Positions 57,123-64,000 of a stretch of 64,000 nucleotides of DNA are shown here, piece after piece. The notes under the pieces are model-generated. The model saw only the letters and a program-made list of their open reading frames with translations, searched no databases and was not told the origin of the DNA. The translations under genes were made by a program, and so were the position numbers. Position 1 is the first letter of the stretch; every line of letters begins with the position of its first letter. This stretch comes from Paracoccaceae bacterium (GTDB lineage: Bacteria > Pseudomonadota > Alphaproteobacteria > Rhodobacterales > Rhodobacteraceae): contig JAGQRW010000016.1 of NCBI GenBank assembly GCA_020425085.1, positions 1 through 64,000 of the forward strand, written 5' to 3'.

Positions 57123-58337
57123 TCAGGCCTTTTTCGTGCTGCGGGCCTTTGGGGTAGGTTTGGTGGGTTTGGGTGTTTCCCAATCACCGGCAAAGCCTTT
57201 GGGAATGCGCAAGATGTCCGGGCCGACGTCTTCCAGCCTGCGATGACCGCAGAACGCCATGGAGTAATCAAGTTCCTTGTGAATCACCTCCAACGCGCGC
57301 GTCACCCCTGCCTCACCCATGGCACCAAGGCCATAGACGTAGGCGCGGCCGATATAGGCACCCTTGGCCCCCATGGCGATGGCCTTCAGAACATCCTGGC
57401 CTGAGCGGATACCGCTGTCGATATGCACCTCGATCTTGTCGCCAACCGCATCCAGAATTTCCGCCAGCGCCCGGATAGACGATAGCGCCCCATCCAGTTG
57501 GCGGCCGCCGTGGTTTGATACGATGATCGCATCCGCCCCCGCCTTGACCGCCATTTTCGCGTCTTCAACATCCAGAATGCCCTTGAGGATGACCTTGCCG
57601 CCCCACATTTTCTTGAATTCCTTGATCCGGTCCCAGTTCAGCGAGGCATCAAACGCCTCTTCGGTCCAACTGGTCAGGGATGAGGGGTCGGAAACCCCTT
57701 TGGCATGGCCGATGATATTGCCAAAAAACCGCCGTTTGGTGCCAAGCATGCCAAGACCCCACTGAACCTTGGTCATCATGTTGGCAATGGATTTCGCGGT
57801 CAGTTTCGGCGGGGCCGACAGGCCGTTTTTGATATCCCGATGGCGTTGGCCGCCGATTTGCAGATCAAGCGTGATAACGATGGCGCTGCACGCGGCAGCG
57901 CGGGCGCGGTCAAACAATCGCTGCATGAAATCGGTGTCTGTCAGGGTGTAGACCTGAAACCAGAAGGGCTTGGTCGTATGTTCGGCCACATCTTCGATCG
58001 AGCAGATCGACATGGTGGAAAGGGTGAATGGCACGCCGAATTTTTCCGCCGCGCGGGCCGCCTTGATCTCACCATCCGCGTTCTGCATTCCCAGCAGGCC
58101 GACGGGTGCCAATGCCACCGGCATCGCCACATCCTGCCCGATCATCCGGGATTTGGTGGTGCGGTTGGACATATCGACCGCCACGCGCTGGCGAAAATAG
58201 ATATCGTGAAAGTCGCTGGTATTTTCGCGAAAGGTCTGTTCAGTCCAGGAACCGGTTTCAGCATATTCATAGAACATCTTTGGTACGCGCCGCTGATAAA
58301 GAACGCGCAGATCTTCGATACAGGTGATGGCGGGCAT
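57123..58337 (-). CDS. lldD: FMN-dependent alpha-hydroxyacid dehydrogenase (L-lactate dehydrogenase type)
   Basis: A 404-residue TIM-barrel flavoenzyme. FMN and substrate residues are visible in [46 protein letters not shown], the catalytic histidine in [14 protein letters not shown] and [21 protein letters not shown] lysine-proline-rich C-terminal tail follows. It oxidises L-lactate or a related 2-hydroxyacid, passing electrons to quinone or oxygen. ATG 58337 is chosen over an upstream ATG at 58364. It is separated from trpA by 97 bp. Confidence 0.92.
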   Translation of the reverse strand: MPAITCIEDLRVLYQRRVPKMFYEYAETGSWTEQTFRENTSDFHDIYFRQRVAVDMSNRTTKSRMIGQDVAMPVALAPVGLLGMQNADGEIKAARAAEKFGVPFTLSTMSICSIEDVAEHTTKPFWFQVYTLTDTDFMQRLFDRARAAACSAIVITLDLQIGGQRHRDIKNGLSAPPKLTAKSIANMMTKVQWGLGMLGTKRRFFGNIIGHAKGVSDPSSLTSWTEEAFDASLNWDRIKEFKKMWGGKVILKGILDVEDAKMAVKAGADAIIVSNHGGRQLDGALSSIRALAEILDAVGDKIEVHIDSGIRSGQDVLKAIAMGAKGAYIGRAYVYGLGAMGEAGVTRALEVIHKELDYSMAFCGHRRLEDVGPDILRIPKGFAGDWETPKPTKPTPKARSTKKA

Positions 58338-58434
58338 TGGCGACCCTTTCGGACTGTTCCGCATGGAAAAGCAGTAACAACCGGCGATGGATTGCGCAAT
58401 CGGTCTTGGAAATGGCCTTGGCCGGTGGGCCGGG

Positions 58435-59232
58435 CTATTTGGTTGGCCGATGCGCCCCCTCGGCCAGGGTCTTCACGAATTCCAGAACCTCGGCCAGTGA
58501 TCTGCCATTGCCCAGCAGATCGACGATGGCCGAGCCGACAACGACACCATCAGCCACCCTGGCCATCGCCTCGGCCGCCTTTGCGGTCTTGATGCCAAAG
58601 CCGACGCATACCGGAATGTCGGTCGATCGCTTGATCCTCGCCACTTCTGGTGCAACCAGGGCGGCGTTGGCTTCGGCGGCACCGGTAATGCCGGTGATCG
58701 ACACATAGTAAAGAAAGCCCGAGGTATTTTGCAGAACCTTCGGCAGGCGCTTGTCATCGGTGGTCGGTGTCGCCAGACGGATGAAATTCATCCCGGCCTG
58801 ATTGGCGGGTATGCAGAGTTCCTCATCTTCCTCAGGCGGCAGATCGACCACGATCAACCCGTCGATACCGGCAGCTTTGGCATCAACAAGGAATTGCGCC
58901 ACGCCGTGACTGTAGATCGGATTGTAATATCCCATCAGGACAATCGGCGTTGTCTGGTCGGATTTACGAAAATCCGCTGCCAGCGCCAGCGTCTTTCTCA
59001 ACGTCATGCCCTGCGCCAACGCGCGTTGCCCTGCCAGTTGAATGGTCGGGCCGTCGGCCATCGGGTCGGTGAAAGGCAGGCCAAGTTCGATCACATCAAC
59101 GCCTGCCGCAGGTAACCCCTTGACCACCGCCAGCGAAGTTTCTGGGTTCGGATCACCGGCCATTACATAGGTGACAAAGGCGGCTTTGCCTTCGGCCTTC
59201 AGTGCGGCGAATTTGTCGTCGATGCGGCTCAT
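58435..59232 (-). CDS. trpA: Tryptophan synthase alpha chain
   Basis: A 265-residue TIM-barrel enzyme cleaving indole-3-glycerol phosphate. It has the catalytic glutamate in [20 protein letters not shown], the aspartate in [11 protein letters not shown] and the phosphate loop [18 protein letters not shown] 59232 gives the family start [20 protein letters not shown]; the upstream in-frame extension is not native. Divergent from ychF and on the opposite strand to trpF-trpB. Confidence 0.97.
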   Translation of the reverse strand: MSRIDDKFAALKAEGKAAFVTYVMAGDPNPETSLAVVKGLPAAGVDVIELGLPFTDPMADGPTIQLAGQRALAQGMTLRKTLALAADFRKSDQTTPIVLMGYYNPIYSHGVAQFLVDAKAAGIDGLIVVDLPPEEDEELCIPANQAGMNFIRLATPTTDDKRLPKVLQNTSGFLYYVSITGITGAAEANAALVAPEVARIKRSTDIPVCVGFGIKTAKAAEAMARVADGVVVGSAIVDLLGNGRSLAEVLEFVKTLAEGAHRPTK

Positions 59233-59427
59233 TTTAATCCTCGTATTTCGTCGCCCGCAGGTTTCGCCGAATGGCCGGGCAAAATCAATGGCCGATTGCT
59301 CGCCGCCTGGGTCAGCAAGGCGCGGCCAGCTTGAATCGCCCCCTGCCCCATCTGCAAGCATGGCTTGTAAGCAGGATCGCTTGGCCCTACAAGCGGGCCG
59401 GATTTCAGTTCAGGATCGGAGACATCA

Positions 59428-60525
59428 ATGGGCTTCAAGACCGGTATCGTCGGCATGCCGAATGTGGGCAAATCGACCTTGTTCAATGCCCTGACCAAAA
59501 CTGCCGCCGCACAGGCCGCGAATTTCCCGTTCTGCACCATCGAGCCGAATATCGGCGAAGTATCCGTGCCGGATCCAAGGCTGGAGCGCCTGGCGGCGAT
59601 TGCCGGCTCAAAACAGATCATTTCAACCCGCATGACGTTTGTCGATATCGCCGGGCTGGTCAAAGGTGCCAGCAAAGGCGAAGGGCTGGGCAACCAGTTT
59701 CTGGCCAATATCCGCGAATGCGACGCCATCGCCCATGTGCTCAGGTGTTTTGAAGATGATGACGTTACCCATGTCGAAGGCCGGGTAGATCCGGTTGAAG
59801 ACGCCGCCACCATCGAAACCGAACTGATGCTGGCCGACATGGAAAGCATCGAGAAACGCCTGCAAAACCTTGTTCGCAAAACCCGTGGCGGCGACAAGCA
59901 GGCCATCGAGCAAGAGGCATTGCTGCGCCGCGCCCTTGCCGCGCTGGAACAGGGCCAGCCCGCCCGCAGCGTCGAGATCTCTGATGATGAACGCAAGAAC
60001 TGGTTGATGTTGCAGCTATTGACGGCAAAACCGATCCTTTACGTCTGCAATGTCGAAGAAGAAAACGCCGCCAGCGGCAACCGACATTCCGCCCGTGTGG
60101 CGGAACTGGCGGCGACAGAAGGTGCGGGCTGTGTGGTGATCTCTGCCGCCATCGAAGAGGAAATCAGCCAACTTGAGGTCGAAGAACGCCAGATGTTCCT
60201 GTCTGAAATGGGTCTGGCCGAGGCCGGGCTCGATCGGCTGATCCGTGCCGGGTACGCATTGTTGCACCTGCAAACCTATTTCACCGTCGGCCCGAAAGAG
60301 GCCCGCGCCTGGACCATTCGCCAAGGCACTCTTGCCCCGCAAGCCGCTGGTGTGATCCACGGCGATTTTGAACGCGGTTTCATCCGCGCCGAAACCATCA
60401 GCTATGACGACTTTGTTTCATTTGGCGGAGAGCAGGGTGCCAAAGAGGCGGGCAGGATGCGCGTAGAGGGCAAATCCTATGTGGTCGCCGACGGCGACGT
60501 CTTGCATTTTCTGCATAATTCCTGA
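59428..60525 (+). CDS. ychF: Redox-regulated ATPase YchF (Obg family)
   Basis: A 365-residue P-loop protein. G1 is GMPNVGKSTLFNALTK, G2/G3 contain VDIAGLVKGASKGEGLGNQF, and the G4 position reads YVCNVEEEN rather than NKxD, explaining ATP preference. The C-terminal TGS domain includes YFTVGPKEARAWTIRQGTLA and AAGVIHGDFERGFI. It binds the ribosome and affects translation under stress. The start ATG 59428 lies 195 bp from trpA, in a divergent spacer. Confidence 0.97.
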   Translation: MGFKTGIVGMPNVGKSTLFNALTKTAAAQAANFPFCTIEPNIGEVSVPDPRLERLAAIAGSKQIISTRMTFVDIAGLVKGASKGEGLGNQFLANIRECDAIAHVLRCFEDDDVTHVEGRVDPVEDAATIETELMLADMESIEKRLQNLVRKTRGGDKQAIEQEALLRRALAALEQGQPARSVEISDDERKNWLMLQLLTAKPILYVCNVEEENAASGNRHSARVAELAATEGAGCVVISAAIEEEISQLEVEERQMFLSEMGLAEAGLDRLIRAGYALLHLQTYFTVGPKEARAWTIRQGTLAPQAAGVIHGDFERGFIRAETISYDDFVSFGGEQGAKEAGRMRVEGKSYVVADGDVLHFLHNS

Positions 60526-60607
60526 GTCGCGGTTCAGATACTTCAAAGCTCCTTAAACTTTCGGCCCCAACCTAGCCTCATGGGGGTGCTGATCATGGGA
60601 GCCAGGG

Positions 60608-62104
60608 GTGGCGAACTTCATGCACAAGTCCACGTTAGTGGGCGGTCCGTTCACGCATATGAGCGGGATCACGGACCTTGAGATTTATAAGATCAACGGG
60701 CAGGAATATCTATATTCCGCGTCCGTATCCGATGGAGGCATGCAAAGCTTTCATCTTCAGGATGGGCTGGTTGCCAGCTATTGCGATGCGTTGGGCGGCA
60801 ACAACAATACTGGCACCATCGGGGTCAGTGACATAGTTCTGGCGTCAATACGCGGCACCAGTTTTCTGATTCCAAGCGGGCGCTATGACGACAATGTAGT
60901 ACTGCACCGGATTGGCACCGATGGCGGTTTTAGTCGCAAACAGACGGTTACTGGGCCAAGCGGCATGTTGAACAACTATTCCGACAGCGAAATCGTCAAA
61001 GTCGGGTACAAGTTCTTCATGTACTCTGCCCAGGCGGGGGAATCCGGGTTGGTGCAATCCAGAATCGCGCCCTCGATGGATGTCATATTCAGGGAACATA
61101 TCGACGATACGCCGGATCAGTTTCTGGGCGATGTTTCGGCCATGACCTCAATACGATTCGGCAAATTCCAATACTTGTTTGCCGCATCATCGGCTGAACC
61201 AGGTATCAGCAGTTTTAGAATCAATGCATTCGGTCGCCTGACACTTGCGGACAGCATCGCTGCCTCGGATGGATCGGGGTTTTCCCATGTCAGTGAACTT
61301 GAAACCATCAAGTTTGGCGGCGGTCGTTATCTGATTATGTCGGCGGCAGGTACGGATTCGATCAGCGTATTTCAAGTGACGAAAAACGGCCAGATGATCG
61401 AAACCGATTTTCGTCAGGATACGCAGGAAACCCGATTTGACGGCGTTCAGGCGCTTGAAACATTCAAGGTTGGCAACCGTGCCTTCGTGCTTGCGGGTGG
61501 TGCTGATGACGGGGTGACATTGTTCGAACTCAATCCCAACGGCAAGCTGTCCACCCTTGCCACCATATCGGACCAGTTCGACACCACGCTGAACAATGTT
61601 CAGGCCATTGCGGCACAGGTTTTCGCAAACGAGGTTCAGATTTTTGTCACCGGCGAGAAAAAAGCAGGCGTTACCCAGCTTTCGCTTGATCTGGGCCAGC
61701 TTGGCGACATGATCAATGGCCGCCGAGGCAATGACATATTGACCGGTGGTGATGGCGACGACCTGATCTTTGGCAGGGCTGGTTCGGACAGGCTTATTGG
61801 CGGCGCGGGCAATGACCGGCTGATAGATGGCGGAGGAAGCGATACTCTGACCGGCGGCAGTGGCGCGGATGTGTTCGTGTTCCACCAGGACGGGCGGCGA
61901 GATACCATCACCGATTTCGTAAAGGGCGAAGATTTGCTGGATCTTTCGTCTTTCGACATGCTCTATCACATCAGCTCGCTCGACATTCGGCCGATGAACT
62001 GGGGTTACAGGATTTTCGTCCATGATGAAGTGATACGCGTCATGGTCGAAAACGCCGAGGACACCATCGCCGCACCTCTGACCCAAGATGACTTCATTTT
62101 CTGA
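60608..62104 (+). CDS. Large RTX-type secreted protein with propeller-like repeats
   Basis: A 498-residue protein without a classical signal peptide. Residues about 10-360 show repeating strand units (for example [80 protein letters not shown]), which suggest a beta-propeller. Residues about 370-420 are RTX calcium-binding nonapeptides ([39 protein letters not shown]) followed by [17 protein letters not shown], the C-terminal block typical of type I secretion substrates. GTG 60608 follows GGGAG; ATG 60620 is the alternative. No ABC secretion genes lie in the window. Confidence 0.85.
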   Translation: MANFMHKSTLVGGPFTHMSGITDLEIYKINGQEYLYSASVSDGGMQSFHLQDGLVASYCDALGGNNNTGTIGVSDIVLASIRGTSFLIPSGRYDDNVVLHRIGTDGGFSRKQTVTGPSGMLNNYSDSEIVKVGYKFFMYSAQAGESGLVQSRIAPSMDVIFREHIDDTPDQFLGDVSAMTSIRFGKFQYLFAASSAEPGISSFRINAFGRLTLADSIAASDGSGFSHVSELETIKFGGGRYLIMSAAGTDSISVFQVTKNGQMIETDFRQDTQETRFDGVQALETFKVGNRAFVLAGGADDGVTLFELNPNGKLSTLATISDQFDTTLNNVQAIAAQVFANEVQIFVTGEKKAGVTQLSLDLGQLGDMINGRRGNDILTGGDGDDLIFGRAGSDRLIGGAGNDRLIDGGGSDTLTGGSGADVFVFHQDGRRDTITDFVKGEDLLDLSSFDMLYHISSLDIRPMNWGYRIFVHDEVIRVMVENAEDTIAAPLTQDDFIF

Positions 62105-62261
62105 AACCAGCGATATGGCGGTTCGTTAGTCAACCACGATAGATCCCGGTTTCAACCCTTACGTGGCGCCCAACTCACACCGTACCGCAATCGATGAATA
62201 TTCTGAACACCAGACGTTTTCCCCTTGTTTTCCGAACCTTTGCCCTGATAGACCCATCGGC

Positions 62262-62351
62262 GGAGACGTGGCCGAGTGGTCGAAGGCGCTCCCCTGCTAA
62301 GGGAGTAGGCGAGGAATCGTCTCGAGGGTTCGAATCCCTTCGTCTCCGCCA
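62262..62351 (+). tRNA. tRNA-Ser (anticodon GCT)
   Basis: A complete class II tRNA of 90 nt. The acceptor stem pairs GGAGACG with CGTCTCC, the anticodon loop is CTGCTAA (anticodon GCT, reading AGC/AGU), there is a long variable arm, the T loop is GTTCGAATC, and CCA is encoded at 62349-62351. Short frames overlapping it are artefacts. It borders an AT-richer stretch, as expected for a possible integration site. Confidence 0.97.
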
Positions 62352-62964
62352 CACCATCTAATCCATTGATTTATATAGTGTTATATGGATGCAGTACACC
62401 CTACTACATGGTACATGATGGACCACATGAATCTCGAGCTTACATCGTCAGAAACCTAGGAAGGAGAAACGTCACCGACCTTGGAGAGACTTGTTCGCAT
62501 TCATCTGGCGGCATCAGATTTTCTGAAATCCTCATAGGAAGCCAAGCCTGTACTGCTTGTCACTTTTTCACACCACGAACGCTCAATCCGTTCAGGTATC
62601 GCATCAGGTTGTTTTCTCAAGGATCGCGCGAGGCAACACTCTCGGCGAAGTATCCGATGGAGATGCTACCTGGTTCAAAGAACCAACTGTCACCACCGTT
62701 TGAACCGATAGTAGTACTATTGCCAGCGAGAAATTTCGCATAAATCAACGGCGCAACGCAATATCTTTGGCTCCTGTCGTCGGGAAAAATCAACTTTGGA
62801 ACAGCAGAATGGAAATGTGGCATTGCCAAATGACAGATCCTTGCTGACCTGCTCTGCCGGTCTGCAGATGACAAGCTGCTTGCGGCCGTCGACAAATCCT
62901 CTATAGCGCAATATCGTCGTTATTGCGCGGCAAAACTGCCCCCTGATCAGCAAAGGAACAGCTC
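62352..62964. other. AT-richer gene-poor stretch after tRNA-Ser
   Basis: This 613-bp stretch has visibly lower GC than the genes around it (for example TTTATATAGTGTTATATGG near 62370). No frame has convincing ribosome binding site, codon use and motifs together. On the minus strand, 62617-62895 reads without stops for 92 codons (PKLIFPDDRSQRYCVAPLIY ... SISIGYFAES) and may be a decayed gene, but I do not recognise it. Its position next to a tRNA suggests inserted or decaying DNA. Confidence 0.4.
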
Positions 62965-63687
62965 ATGACCACGGAATGTGACCCGGAGACCGGAGCCTGC
63001 CTGCTGCCGGGTGCGGCGGCGCAACGCCCTGATGCTGCGGACAGCGATCAGGTGCAGGTCTTTTACATTGGCGATCCGATGTGTTCCTGGTGCTGGGGCA
63101 TGTCGCCGGAGATCGAAGCATTGGCCGTGCATTGTGCCGATCGGGGGATGCGCTTCCGCCTCGTGATGGGCGGATTGCGGGCCGGAGGCGGAGATGCTTG
63201 GAATGCCGCCTTTCGCGATTTTCTCAGACAGGAATGGACGCATATCGCTGCGCAAACCGGCCAACCCTTTGGCTTTCGCTTGCTCGAGCGTTCGGCGTTC
63301 TCTTATGACACCGAACCGGCGTGCCGCGCCGTTGTGAGCGCTCGAGAGTTTTTCGGCCAGGGACAGGATGCCATCCGCCGCGAGCTTGCCTTTTTCGCGG
63401 CGGTTCAGCGGAAATTCTATGTCGAGGGCGAAGACCCGAAGGAACCCGCCTTTTACCGCGATATCTGCACGGCCACGGGCATTGATCCGGAACATTTTGA
63501 AAAGAGCTTTGCCAGCCCCGAGACCGTTGCCGCCACGCAACGAGAGTTCCGGCTTGCGCGACAACTGGGTGTGCGGGGGTTTCCGACCGTGATGCTGCAA
63601 ACCGCGACCGGCTTGCATGAACTATCCGTTGGCTACGCACCCTTCGCCACCTTGGCTGACCGACTTTCCAGTTTCAAGGTCGTCTGA
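62965..63687 (+). CDS. DsbA-family thiol oxidoreductase, cytoplasmic type
   Basis: A 240-residue thioredoxin-fold protein with the active site GDPMCSWCWGMSPEIEAL (CSWC) near residues 36-43 and the cis-proline in RGFPTVML (about residue 210). There is no signal peptide, so it probably acts in the cytoplasm, like FrnE or 2-hydroxychromene-2-carboxylate isomerase relatives. The N-terminal 30 residues carry two further cysteines (TTECDPETGACLLPG), an unusual extension. AAAGGAAC stands upstream of ATG 62965. Flanked by gene-poor DNA and an IS remnant, so it may be transferred. Confidence 0.85.
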   Translation: MTTECDPETGACLLPGAAAQRPDAADSDQVQVFYIGDPMCSWCWGMSPEIEALAVHCADRGMRFRLVMGGLRAGGGDAWNAAFRDFLRQEWTHIAAQTGQPFGFRLLERSAFSYDTEPACRAVVSAREFFGQGQDAIRRELAFFAAVQRKFYVEGEDPKEPAFYRDICTATGIDPEHFEKSFASPETVAATQREFRLARQLGVRGFPTVMLQTATGLHELSVGYAPFATLADRLSSFKVV

Positions 63688-63746
63688 CGGCTTCGCGATA
63701 TGGCAACTGAATCGCCCCGGTTTTACCGAAGACCTTTTGCTCAACT

Positions 63747-63862
63747 TTACGCGACCATATCGAACACGTCGCACTGTGCATCGTAGTTCTCTTCGGCGTC
63801 GCTGGGGGGATGTTCCCAATGGGACCAAGCAGCCGCCTATTGTTGAACCAGTTATCGCTATC
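63747..63862 (-). pseudogene. 3' end of an IS3-family transposase (OrfB), frameshifted remnant
   Basis: On the minus strand 63862-63808 reads DNWFNNRRLLGPIGNIPP, the C-terminal signature of IS3-group OrfB transposases (NWFNNRRL..PIGNIPP). The remainder, DAEENYDAQCDVFDMVA followed by TAA at 63747-63749, is also typical but lies in another frame, so one base is missing or extra at the C run around 63804-63809. A stop codon and degraded sequence lie just upstream. No other part of the element is seen before the window edge; 63863-64000 shows no intact gene. Confidence 0.75.
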
Positions 63863-64000
63863 AATCCGCTACACAATACTCAAAGTCCGGGAATTTGCGA
63901 ATGCAGCAATGAGCACATCAATCAGCGCGCGAACGACAATACGGACCGACCATGTAGAACCAGCCCCCGGGCAGAGCGATCAATTTGACCGGGATTCGCC

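Noticed and set aside
62152..62357. Minus-strand frames reading KGFEPSRR across the tRNA
   Set aside because: This is the familiar false peptide produced by translating the complement of a tRNA T-arm.
62366..62743. A 125-codon plus-strand open frame after tRNA-Ser
   Set aside because: No ribosome binding site, odd composition and no recognisable family; treated as non-coding.
1..64000. CRISPR arrays, toxin-antitoxin pairs, restriction systems or prophage genes
   Set aside because: No regularly spaced repeats, and no nuclease, antitoxin, methylase or phage structural motifs were seen on either strand.

Overview
This 64 kb window is an alphaproteobacterial chromosome segment, most likely from a Rhodobacterales (roseobacter-like) organism. 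This rests on gene order (rpsL-rpsG-fusA-tuf; fabI-fabB-fabA divergent from irr; miaB...phoH-ybeY-corC-lnt-metK-trmB; aroA-cmk-rpsA-ihfB-lapA-trpF-trpB), on an Irr-type Fur regulator, on an ImuA-ImuB-DnaE2 mutasome operon, and on a SAM/SAH riboswitch in front of metK, an RNA class known mainly from Rhodobacterales. No plasmid or phage replication genes, CRISPR array or intact transposon is visible. Assignments come from reading motifs; no database search was run.

Layout. 1-3480: the str operon on the minus strand, with a consensus-like promoter and two intercistronic hairpins. 3.6-5.2 kb: an EamA permease and a YdeI/DUF1801-type protein. 5.5-7.7 kb: an unrecognised 714-residue protein built around a duplicated domain. 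7.7-18.4 kb: an accessory metabolic block with a TRAP-transporter scar (a DctQ start fused to a DctP end), an aldehyde dehydrogenase and an iron-type alcohol dehydrogenase, modABC for molybdate uptake, and, convergent to it, a three-subunit molybdenum hydroxylase. 18.7-20.2 kb: an anchored helical protein plus a DUF347 membrane protein, closed by a strong terminator. 20.3-25.6 kb: imuA-imuB-dnaE2. 25.5-35.0 kb: scattered metabolic and envelope genes (2-hydroxyacid dehydrogenase, SH3 protein, M3 peptidase, EF-hand protein, dimethylglycine dehydrogenase-like GcvT protein, and a threonine dehydratase/hydrolase/HAD operon). 35.1-38.2 kb: fatty-acid synthesis genes and irr. 39.2-47.9 kb: miaB to trmB, with an OmpA-domain protein and a small lipoprotein inserted between miaB and phoH. 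48-55.6 kb: aroA to trpB and a DUF2158 protein. 55.6-59.2 kb on the minus strand: trpA, lldD, rplY, pth. 59.4-62.1 kb: ychF and an RTX-type secreted protein. 62.26 kb: tRNA-Ser(GCT), followed by AT-richer gene-poor DNA, a DsbA-family gene and the decayed end of an IS3-type transposase at the right edge.

Likely joint functions: molybdate import probably feeds the adjacent molybdoenzyme; ImuA/ImuB/DnaE2 form an error-prone translesion synthesis module; FabI/FabB/FabA sit in one operon; trpF-trpB and trpA are split onto opposite strands 3.3 kb apart. No complete new system stands out. The best candidates for undescribed biology are the duplicated-domain protein (5544-7688), the OmpA/lipoprotein pair sharing a Gly-Ile-Trp...Cys...His-Trp module (40786-41658), and the in-frame TRAP fusion (8126-8707).
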